Source: Chitinophagales bacterium (GTDB taxonomy: Bacteria; Bacteroidota; Bacteroidia; Chitinophagales; JADIYW01). From it: 7,890 nucleotides of DNA. The translations under genes were made by a program, and so were the position numbers. Location of the stretch: NCBI GenBank assembly GCA_020848315.1, contig JADLAH010000007.1, positions 1 to 7,890 on the forward strand, read 5' to 3'. Below the pieces are notes generated by a model, which saw only the letters and a list, made by a program, of their open reading frames with translations, had not been told where the DNA came from and made no database searches. Below, piece by piece: positions 1-7,081 of the stretch (within the stretch, counting starts at the first letter, position 1; each line of letters opens with the position of its first letter).

Positions 1-3000
1 CTTGCAAAGCCTTCGGCGCGCAGTTCATCGGTGATGGTAACATCCAGGGCTACGGTGATGCCATTGCCTGCAGCCACCAGCCATCCCTGAATATCATCCG
101 ACACGATTTCTACTTCTTCCAGCAGAATATTGAACACCTCTCCATCTACGGAAAGGTCGATATTTCCTGCTGTTTCCAGCTGTCGGATCTGGTCCGCGTC
201 CAGTTGCTGAATCAACTCTGAAGCCGCCTTCATCTTGCCACCGAGTTTCTTGCCGAGCAGTTTAAAATTTGGTTTTACTTTCTTGGAAATAATGCCGGAA
301 GTATCGCTGATGTATTCGATTTCCTTGATATTGACTTCCGTCAGAATCAACTCTTTCACGAGATCGACCTGACTGATGAAATTTTTGTCAATGGCCGGGA
401 TGAGTATCTTCCCGAGTGGCTGACGTACTTTGATTTTCGTTTTCTTTCTCAACGACAACACCATGGATGAAATTTCCTGCGCCCATTCCATACGCTGCTC
501 CAATGCCGCATCTATCCGGCTGCTGTCACTTTCCTGTAACAGGGAAAGATGTACGGAAGACGTGGTGCTGTTGAGGTGCTGATACAGCCAGTCGCTGAAA
601 AACGGTGCTACCGGGCTCATCAGCTGCGCCACCACATTCAGACATTCGTGCAGGGTTTCAAACGCGGCTTTTTTATCCGTAGAAAGCTCATTGCCCCAGA
701 ATCTTCTTCTCGACAAACGCACATACCAGTTGGATAAATGCTCAATCACAAAATCCTCGATGGCGCGGGTGGCTTTGGTAGGCTCATAGTCGCTGTACGC
801 TTCCGTCACTTCCTGTACGAGGCTGTTCAGTTTGGAGATGACCCAACGGTCGATCTCGGAGCGCTCCGCCACCGGTACGGCTGTGGCCGCATCCATTTTG
901 AAACCATCGATATTCGCGTAGATAGCGAAGAAATTATAGGTATTGTACAAGGTTCCGAACAGCTTGCGGGATACTTCCTGCAAACCTTCTTCGTCAAACT
1001 TAAGGTTGTCCCATGGCTGTGAATTGGAAATCATATACCAGCGGGTGGTGTCCGCGCCATATTTGCCGATAGTGGCAAACGGATCTACGGCATTGCCTTT
1101 GCTCTTCGACATTTTATTGCCGTTTTTATCGAGTACAAGACCGTTGGATACTACATTTTTATAGGCCACCGAATCAAACAGCATCACCGCGATGGCGTGC
1201 AGCGTATAGAACCAGCCGCGCGTCTGATCGACGCCTTCGGCGATGAAATCCGCAGGAAAAGACTGGCGGAATGTTTCTTTATTTTCAAAAGGGAAATGCC
1301 ACTGTGCATACGGCATGGCGCCACTGTCGAACCATACGTCTATCAGATCGCTTTCGCGTTTCATCGGCTTGCCGGATGGCGACACCAGCACGATTTCATC
1401 CACAAAAGGTTTGTGCAAATCGAATGGTTTTTCCAGGATGTCTGCGGTCATCAATCCCGCTGCTATCGACTGTTGCATCGCGGCTTTCAGGTCCTCCACG
1501 GAGCCGATGCAGACTTCTTCACTGCCATCTTCCGTACGCCATATATTCAGCGGCGTGCCCCAGTAACGGGAGCGCGACAGATTCCAGTCCACCAGATTTT
1601 CCAGCCACTGTCCGAAACGGCCGGAGCCCGTGCTTTCCGGTTTCCAGTTGATGGTCTTGTTCAATGCTATCATCCGCTCTTTGAGCGCGGTCACCTTGAT
1701 GAACCAGGAATCCAACGGATAATAGATAATCGGCTTGTCTGTTCTCCAGCAATGTGGATAGCTGTGTTCGTATTTCTCTACTTTGAAAGCGCGGTTTTCC
1801 TTTTTCAGCTTCACGCAGATATCAATATCCACCGATACATAGTTCGGTTCATTCTTATAGTCTTTGACATATCGTCCGGAAAATTCGCCGACACCATCTA
1901 CAAACTTACCCTCCTTGTCTACGAGGGTGAGTGCGCCGATGCCGTTTTCTGCCGCGACGCGCATGTCATCCGCACCGAAGCTTGGCGCGATATGCACGAT
2001 ACCCGTACCATCGGAGGTGGTGACAAAATCGCCGGTAATCACACGGAAAGCATCGCCATCAATTACAGCCTGCTGATTGGCTTCAAAGGGCAGCAATTGG
2101 TCGTAGCGGAGGCCGGCCACTTCTTTTCCTGTAAATGCGGTCATTATCTGATACGGCAGGTTTTTACCATCCTGCTGATAATCGCTGACATCCTTTCCTT
2201 CGTTGTCCGGATGGAAAAATTTATGCATCAGATCGCGGGCGAGGATGACCTGCACCGGCTGATGGGTGTATGGGTTGACGGTTTTCACCAATACATATTC
2301 AATGTTGGCGCCTACCGCTAAAGCCGTATTGGAAGGCAAGGTCCACGGTGTGGTAGTCCAGGCCAGAAAGAAGTACTCGCTTTCTTTGTCTGCAAAAAGG
2401 GCGCTTTGCGCAACAGACTCCGCACTTATCTTGAACTGCGCCACGGCGGAAGTATCTTTCACATCGCGGTAGCAACCCGGAAGATTGAGTTCGTGCGAAC
2501 TTAATCCCGTGCCTGCCGCCGGTGAATAAGGCTGAATTTTCAGTCCTTTGTAGAGCAGCTTCTTGTCGTATAATTCTTTCAGCAACCACCAGATAGACTC
2601 GATGTAATCGTTTTCAAAAGTGATATACGGATGCTCGAGGTCGACCCAATAGCCCATTTTCTGGGTAATATCATCCCAGACATCTTTGAACTTCATCACC
2701 TCTTCGCGGCACTTTTGATTGTATTCCGCAATCGTCACTTTCGTGCCGATATCTTTTTTGGTGATACCGAGGATCTTCTCCACCTGCAGCTCCACCGGCA
2801 GTCCGTGCGTATCCCAGCCACCCTTGCGCTTTACCTGATATCCCTGCAGCGTTTTGAAGCGGCAAAAAATATCTTTGATGGTTCTGGCCAGAACGTGGTG
2901 GATGCCGGGCATCCCGTTGGCACTCGGTGGTCCTTCGTAGAAAACAAAAGAAGGTTTTCCTTCGCGGGTGGTGATACTCTTTTCAAAAACATTTTCCGCT

Positions 3001-3080
3001 TTCCAGTAGGCGAGCATCTGTTGTTCTATCTGTGTCTGTGTCAGGTTTTTAATTTCCTGATATTGCTTTTTACCTGTCAT
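1..3080 (-). CDS. ileS: isoleucyl-tRNA synthetase, long type 2-like form (3' end cut by window edge)
   Basis: This cytoplasmic class I aminoacyl-tRNA synthetase charges tRNA-Ile with isoleucine using ATP and edits mischarged valine. I translated the minus strand from ATG 3078-3080 to the left edge: 1026 codons with no stop or frameshift. Landmarks in order: class I signature written GIHH (residues 59-62, after PPSANGMP), GWDTHGLP (88-95), editing-domain WTTTPWTLPSNT (241-252), GTGIVHIAP followed by FGADD (358-372), DVWFDSG (581-587), EGVDQTRGWFYT (615-626) and KMSKS (656-660). The anticodon-binding domain and part of the C-terminal region follow, with DELRAEGFA at the cut. Bacteroidota IleS is usually about 1100-1150 residues, so roughly 80-120 C-terminal residues lie outside. 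The signature is GXHH instead of HXGH, as described for some type 2 IleS. The start is supported by a promoter element about 25 bases upstream. Identity is near certain; the type 2 assignment is an inference. Confidence 0.97.
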   Translation of the reverse strand, partial: MTGKKQYQEIKNLTQTQIEQQMLAYWKAENVFEKSITTREGKPSFVFYEGPPSANGMPGIHHVLARTIKDIFCRFKTLQGYQVKRKGGWDTHGLPVELQVEKILGITKKDIGTKVTIAEYNQKCREEVMKFKDVWDDITQKMGYWVDLEHPYITFENDYIESIWWLLKELYDKKLLYKGLKIQPYSPAAGTGLSSHELNLPGCYRDVKDTSAVAQFKISAESVAQSALFADKESEYFFLAWTTTPWTLPSNTALAVGANIEYVLVKTVNPYTHQPVQVILARDLMHKFFHPDNEGKDVSDYQQDGKNLPYQIMTAFTGKEVAGLRYDQLLPFEANQQAVIDGDAFRVITGDFVTTSDGTGIVHIAPSFGADDMRVAAENGIGALTLVDKEGKFVDGVGEFSGRYVKDYKNEPNYVSVDIDICVKLKKENRAFKVEKYEHSYPHCWRTDKPIIYYPLDSWFIKVTALKERMIALNKTINWKPESTGSGRFGQWLENLVDWNLSRSRYWGTPLNIWRTEDGSEEVCIGSVEDLKAAMQQSIAAGLMTADILEKPFDLHKPFVDEIVLVSPSGKPMKRESDLIDVWFDSGAMPYAQWHFPFENKETFRQSFPADFIAEGVDQTRGWFYTLHAIAVMLFDSVAYKNVVSNGLVLDKNGNKMSKSKGNAVDPFATIGKYGADTTRWYMISNSQPWDNLKFDEEGLQEVSRKLFGTLYNTYNFFAIYANIDGFKMDAATAVPVAERSEIDRWVISKLNSLVQEVTEAYSDYEPTKATRAIEDFVIEHLSNWYVRLSRRRFWGNELSTDKKAAFETLHECLNVVAQLMSPVAPFFSDWLYQHLNSTTSSVHLSLLQESDSSRIDAALEQRMEWAQEISSMVLSLRKKTKIKVRQPLGKILIPAIDKNFISQVDLVKELILTEVNIKEIEYISDTSGIISKKVKPNFKLLGKKLGGKMKAASELIQQLDADQIRQLETAGNIDLSVDGEVFNILLEEVEIVSDDIQGWLVAAGNGITVALDVTITDELRAEGFA

Positions 3081-3105
3081 ACCTTACGCTGCTTCAAAAT
3101 TTGCG

Positions 3106-3113
3106 CAAAGATA
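3106..3113 (-). promoter_or_regulatory. Bacteroidota-type -7 promoter element for ileS
   Basis: Read on the minus strand this is TATCTTTG, an exact match to the TAnnTTTG -7 consensus of the Bacteroidota primary sigma factor. It lies 25 bases before the ileS ATG, which would give a leader of about 15-20 bases. I see no good TTTG-like -33 element at the usual distance, but that element is often weak. No strong Shine-Dalgarno sequence precedes the ATG, which is normal in this phylum. Confidence 0.6.
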
Positions 3114-3179
3114 CGAAATACCTGTATGAATACTAAGAATTTAGCATTAATATATGGCGAAGAATATCACATAAAATAG

Positions 3180-3187
3180 TAGCTTTG
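3180..3187 (+). promoter_or_regulatory. Bacteroidota-type -7 promoter element for porZ
   Basis: TAGCTTTG matches the TAnnTTTG consensus exactly and sits 39 bases before ATG 3227. No clear -33 TTTG is visible upstream. The element contains the TTG at 3185-3187, the upstream-most possible start codon of the porZ reading frame. If this is the promoter, transcription begins around 3192-3196 and that TTG cannot be the translation start. Together with the ileS element at 3106-3113 it forms a back-to-back divergent promoter region. Confidence 0.5.
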
Positions 3188-3226
3188 AGACGGCAATCAT
3201 TATTATTCGCCGATTTAAGATTTGCT

Positions 3227-5542
3227 ATGAGATCTATGTTCGATATCCGTTCTGTACTGCTGAAAGCGACCTGTATCGCGTCAGGTCTGCTCTGCGCTTT
3301 ATCCGGATTTGCGGAAAACAAACCGCTGGGTACGTGGACGGCGCACCTGCCGCTGCAGAGCGCGACATCCGTTTGCCAGAGCAAAGACTACGTCTATGCA
3401 GCCTGCCAGAACGGAGTGCTCGGCATCAACATCAGCAATAATTTCATGGAACGCTACACCAAAGTGGACGGACTTTCGGAAGTCTTTACCTCACAGGTAG
3501 GCTACGACACTGCGACCTCGACGCTGGTGATTGCTTATCAGAATGCCAACATTGACCTGATTAAAAAGGGGAAAATCACCCGCCTGCCCTACCTGAAAAA
3601 TGCGATTATTTCCGGCGACAAAAGTGTGTACGCGATTTATTGCACGAATGGATTTGCCTATCTGGGCACCGGACTCGGCGTTTTAAAAATAGATCTGACC
3701 AAACAGGAAATCGCGGATACCTATCCTTTCACCGAAGGTGCGAACAGCTATCGGGTGAACGGCGTCTATGCGGACGACAATGCCATTTACTGCGCCACCA
3801 CCAAAGGTGTTTTGAAAGGCATTATCTCTCCGGCGGTGAACCTCATCAACTTCAACAACTGGACACTCTACACCAACGGCATACCTGCTGCGGAAGCGAG
3901 CGCGATTACTGCCTATCAGGGCAAACTGACGGCAGCGGTGGGCAACAGCATCTATCAGTTGGATGGCGGCAGCTGGACAGTGCTTTTTTCGGAGAGCAAC
4001 TGGAAAACCCTGCACCTGAACAACTCCAACGGCAAATTGCTGGTGGCGCAGCAGAAGGATGTCAGCGGCAATATCACCGACAAAAGACTGGGCATCTGGA
4101 ATGGCAGCAGCTTTACGTTCTACGGCAATCAGTTTGCCATTGAGCGGCCGATGCAGGTATTGCAGGACAGGCTCGGCAACCTGTGGCACGCCGACTTATT
4201 CCGCGGCGCGGTGCAGCAGCAGGGCGGCAGTTTCACCGCGTTGTATCCCAATGCTCCATTCGCTATTACCTCTAAAGAAATGGGATTCCTGGATGGCGAA
4301 TTATGGGTGACCTCTTCCTCCATCGGGTCGAGTGCCAATCCGAATTTCAACAAAAACGGGATTTATCACTACAAGGAGCAGAACTGGGAAAACCTCACTA
4401 TTTACAACACGCCACAACTCGATAGTTTTTACGACATATCTGTGGCGCAACCGATTCCTGCGGACAACAGCATGCTGTTCGGTTCGCAGACAGGCATACT
4501 GGAATATAAAGTAGCCTCGGGCACCTTTACCATCAATAAATTCAGGCCGAATGCGACCAATCCCTCGGAAAGAATTTTCCGTATCACGGGTGCAGATATT
4601 GATATCGACGGCAATGTGTGGATGTCCGATACTTATTCCAACGTGCCGATTGTGTGTCGCAAAGCGGATGGCAGCTATGTTTATTTCAACTCCGGATTTC
4701 TGAACGGCAATCTGGTGAAAGATATCCTGGTGGATGACTATAATCAGATTTGGGTGGCGAAGGAAAATGTGAATGGCGGACTCACCGTGCTGAACTACGG
4801 TTCCGATATCGATGACAAATCCGATGACCAGTATTTCAATATTGCGAATCTGCCGGTAAACAATGTCATCTGCATGGTCAAAGACAATGACGGCGTCATC
4901 TGGCTCGGCACCGGCAAGGGCATTGCCACCATCCCGTGCGCCGGCTACGTCACCGACTACGCCTGTGAAGCGGAGCAAATTTGTGTGGACCGCAAGGACG
5001 GCAGCGGCTTCTGCGACTACCTGCTCGAAGATGAGATAATAACCTGCATCGCGGTGGATGCCGCCAACAGAAAATGGATAGGCACCAACAACGGTATTTT
5101 TCTGATCAGTGCCGACGGACAGGAAACGGTTCATTATTTCAATGAAGACAACTCGCCGCTGCTGTCGAATGTCATTCGCGGCATCACCATCGAACCGGCT
5201 TCCGGAGAAGTATTCATTGGCACCGACAAAGGCTTATGTGCTTTCCGTTCGGATGCGACGCTGACCGGTTCAGACACGCCCGAACCGTTTGTATATCCCA
5301 ATCCGGTGCGCCCCGATTATTCAGGACCAATTGCTTTCAAAGGCATCCCCAACAACTGCAATGTGAAGATTGTGGACGTGAGCGGTAATCTGGTGTATGA
5401 AACCACCGCCAACGGCGGACAGGCCACCTGGGACGGACTGCTGCTGAACGGCGAAAGGGCGGCAACGGGCGTTTACTATGCCTTGTGCAAAGGTGAAGGC
5501 AAGAAAGACAAAGCGAAACTGAAATTCGTATTTATCAAGTAA
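3227..5542 (+). CDS. porZ: PorZ-like type IX secretion system protein: exported, two-propeller architecture with C-terminal sorting-like domain
   Basis: PorZ is a cell-surface component of the type IX secretion system attachment complex. In Porphyromonas gingivalis it works with the sortase PorU and binds anionic LPS, to which cargo is attached. This protein is 771 residues from ATG 3227, close to the family's length. Residues 1-29 form a signal peptide: positive start, hydrophobic core SGLLCALSG, cleavage after GFA. Repeated blade motifs of W/Y-x-GT-x-x-G-hydrophobic type occur at about 57-67, 145-155, 188-198, 417-427, 559-569, 617-627 and 663-673, as expected of two beta-propellers. Residues 686-771 form a T9SS CTD-like beta-sandwich with YPNPV (690-694), VKIVDVSGNLVYE (713-725) and TGVYYALCKG near the end. 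ATG 3227 is preferred to TTG 3185, which lies in the promoter element, and it retains a good signal peptide; ATG 3236 is nearly as good. A generic propeller protein with a T9SS sorting tail is the main alternative. Confidence 0.82.
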   Translation: MRSMFDIRSVLLKATCIASGLLCALSGFAENKPLGTWTAHLPLQSATSVCQSKDYVYAACQNGVLGINISNNFMERYTKVDGLSEVFTSQVGYDTATSTLVIAYQNANIDLIKKGKITRLPYLKNAIISGDKSVYAIYCTNGFAYLGTGLGVLKIDLTKQEIADTYPFTEGANSYRVNGVYADDNAIYCATTKGVLKGIISPAVNLINFNNWTLYTNGIPAAEASAITAYQGKLTAAVGNSIYQLDGGSWTVLFSESNWKTLHLNNSNGKLLVAQQKDVSGNITDKRLGIWNGSSFTFYGNQFAIERPMQVLQDRLGNLWHADLFRGAVQQQGGSFTALYPNAPFAITSKEMGFLDGELWVTSSSIGSSANPNFNKNGIYHYKEQNWENLTIYNTPQLDSFYDISVAQPIPADNSMLFGSQTGILEYKVASGTFTINKFRPNATNPSERIFRITGADIDIDGNVWMSDTYSNVPIVCRKADGSYVYFNSGFLNGNLVKDILVDDYNQIWVAKENVNGGLTVLNYGSDIDDKSDDQYFNIANLPVNNVICMVKDNDGVIWLGTGKGIATIPCAGYVTDYACEAEQICVDRKDGSGFCDYLLEDEIITCIAVDAANRKWIGTNNGIFLISADGQETVHYFNEDNSPLLSNVIRGITIEPASGEVFIGTDKGLCAFRSDATLTGSDTPEPFVYPNPVRPDYSGPIAFKGIPNNCNVKIVDVSGNLVYETTANGGQATWDGLLLNGERAATGVYYALCKGEGKKDKAKLKFVFIK

Positions 5543-7027
5543 CTACACCAGTCTTTTCAGGGCTTCCACGATTTCATAGAGCACGAATGTATCTGTCGCG
5601 CAATAGTCTTTCAGCTGCTGCAGACTGCGCGGATGTCCTGCATCATCGGGCTGATAAAACAACTCGTTATACATGGCCATCGCCTCTTCTCCGTCCTTCA
5701 CGCTGCCTTTGGCAAACTCATCGCGCTGCAGCATGGCATTGCCGATGGCTTTCAGGGAAAAACTGCCCTCTTGCTTGGGATGATAATAATACATTTCCTT
5801 AAACGGAATTTCGATGTCTATAATGCGATTGATGCGCTGGAAAATCTCATTTTTGTATTCCGGAAAATCGGATGCCAGTCGGAACAGCACGCCTTTTTCC
5901 ATCAGGGTATTGAACACCAGGATGCTGCCCTGCCCTGTCGTCGCATCCAGGAAATCGGCGATGAAATTGCGGCGGTTATCCGTCCCCACCGGCGAGATAT
6001 AATCGCGGTGCTGTAAGGGTGACTCCTGACTTTCTTTGTAATGCAGGGAATACAAAAACGGCATTCTTTCGTACGGTTTTGTTCCTGTAAAAATCGGAAT
6101 GGCCGGCTGAAAAGCCTCGACATCAAAATAGTACAGCGGATACTGTATCACCGACAGGAAATCGGCGAGTTTATCTTTCCGGATATATGGCATTTGCCGC
6201 TGATAACTCTCCACGATGACCTTCTGTCTCGCGTTCAGGTCATCGGTGATTTCCAGCTGGTCGATCATATCGACACCGCGTTCCTTCAGCACGCTTTTTT
6301 CCTGCATGGAAATGCCCGGCAGATACCAGATGGAAGATTTATCCAGCTCTTTCCAGCAATATCCCTGAAAATCGCACGGATAAGGCTTGGTGCAGTGCGG
6401 TCCGATGGTCACTTCCGGTATCGTCGACATCGACAGTGTTTCTATCGCGTTTTCTATGGTTTTTTCCACGAAAGGAATGCGCTCCTGAATTTCGTGGAGT
6501 ACGGAAGTTTTCTTAAAATACTGATCGACTTCCAATGTCTCGGACAGCACATAATCGCTATTGATATTGACGATAAAGAAGTCTTCGAGCGGCAATCCGC
6601 TTCGGGTAATCACATAATACTGAATAGTAGCATCCAGCAGATAGGTGGCCGAAATCCGGAGAGAACTTTTCACCTCGTAAGCGTACCATTTCCCGTCTTT
6701 CAACACCAGCATATCGAGCGCGGCGAGGATGCCGTTGTAGCGAAAAGCCGCTTCATAGATAACGGGAAACTGCTGCTGCACCAACAGCCTGGTGGCCGCC
6801 ACCGACTCATCATAGCTGAACGGATTGGGCGGAGAACAGTCCTTGCCGCCCGGGAAGAGCTGATGGGCCAGTTTTCCCACGCGATGCCCTCGGTCAAACT
6901 TCTGCTGCTGCACCGCATTGGGCTTGTCCCTCAGGTTGTACTGATTTTTATAGAGATACAAAGATTTACTGCATTGGATGCTCCGAATCAGCGTGGATTT
7001 ACTTAAACTGTTCTTCTTACTCCCCAT
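5543..7027 (-). CDS. DUF2779 family protein: Cas4/RecB-like PD-(D/E)XK nuclease fused to a DEDD exonuclease-like domain
   Basis: This 494-residue cytoplasmic protein is a predicted nuclease of unknown pathway. Residues 8-230 resemble Cas4/RecB-type PD-(D/E)XK nucleases: LSKSTLIRSIQCSKSLYLY with C19, motif I G51-x3-H55, D105 followed by E118-V-K120, and Q136 in the helix after it. C19 plus C212, C218 and C224 have the one-plus-three spacing of the 4Fe-4S cluster in Cas4 and AddB. Residues about 298-494 match the DUF2779 pattern: a D302-x-E304 pair in YYFDVEAF, PAIPIFTGTKPYERMPF just after, VFNTLMEKG (371-379), YYYHPKQEGSFSLKAIG (413-429), and Y475-C-A-T-D479, which resembles the YxxxD ExoIII motif of DEDD exonucleases. 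All listed residues are present, so both sites look intact. The start at ATG 7025-7027 is favoured because the conserved LSKS segment begins at once and the next Met is residue 106. No cas gene or recombination partner is visible. Family assignment is confident; activity and substrate are inference. Confidence 0.85.
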   Translation of the reverse strand: MGSKKNSLSKSTLIRSIQCSKSLYLYKNQYNLRDKPNAVQQQKFDRGHRVGKLAHQLFPGGKDCSPPNPFSYDESVAATRLLVQQQFPVIYEAAFRYNGILAALDMLVLKDGKWYAYEVKSSLRISATYLLDATIQYYVITRSGLPLEDFFIVNINSDYVLSETLEVDQYFKKTSVLHEIQERIPFVEKTIENAIETLSMSTIPEVTIGPHCTKPYPCDFQGYCWKELDKSSIWYLPGISMQEKSVLKERGVDMIDQLEITDDLNARQKVIVESYQRQMPYIRKDKLADFLSVIQYPLYYFDVEAFQPAIPIFTGTKPYERMPFLYSLHYKESQESPLQHRDYISPVGTDNRRNFIADFLDATTGQGSILVFNTLMEKGVLFRLASDFPEYKNEIFQRINRIIDIEIPFKEMYYYHPKQEGSFSLKAIGNAMLQRDEFAKGSVKDGEEAMAMYNELFYQPDDAGHPRSLQQLKDYCATDTFVLYEIVEALKRLV

Positions 7028-7060
7028 GTGCCGATTCTGAATATTTTGGAATAAAATCCA

Positions 7061-7068
7061 TAACTTAG
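7061..7068 (+). promoter_or_regulatory. possible weak -7 element for the outer-membrane protein gene
   Basis: TAACTTAG matches the TAnnTTTG consensus at all but one position and lies 13 bases before ATG 7082. The implied leader would be only a few bases long. A TTTG at 7045-7048 is too close to serve as a standard -33 element. The 54-base gap must hold promoters for both the nuclease gene (minus) and this gene; I found no clear -7 match on the minus strand. Confidence 0.25.
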
Positions 7069-7081
7069 CGAAAAAATTTCC

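Noticed and set aside
1197..2321. A 374-codon open frame on the plus strand inside ileS.
   Set aside because: It is exactly antisense and codon-phase aligned to ileS, whose conserved motifs read cleanly on the minus strand. Such frames stay open because ileS rarely uses TTA, CTA and TCA codons. The translation shows no recognisable domain.
4301..5134. A 277-codon open frame on the minus strand inside porZ.
   Set aside because: It is codon-phase antisense to porZ, which has the signal peptide, blade motifs and CTD. The antisense product shows no domain and is explained by codon choice.
5519..5560. A 6-base inverted repeat (ctgaaa at 5519-5524, tttcag at 5555-5560) spanning the convergent stop codons, considered as a bidirectional terminator.
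   Set aside because: The stem is short and AT-rich with a loop of about 30 bases and no adjacent T-tract, so it is not convincing.
6041..7006. A 321-codon open frame on the plus strand inside the nuclease gene.
   Set aside because: It is codon-phase antisense to the DUF2779 gene, whose catalytic and cysteine motifs are clear. No independent promoter or domain is seen.
5543..7027. The possibility that the Cas4-like protein marks a CRISPR-Cas locus.
   Set aside because: There are no direct repeats with spacers anywhere in the window and no cas1, cas2 or effector gene nearby. The DUF2779 fusion is typical of stand-alone proteins.
7041..7050. atattttgga upstream of the barrel gene, considered as a TAnnTTTG promoter element or as a -33 box.
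   Set aside because: It does not match the -7 consensus in register, and as a -33 box it lies only about 12 bases from the candidate -7 element, when about 19-21 is usual.
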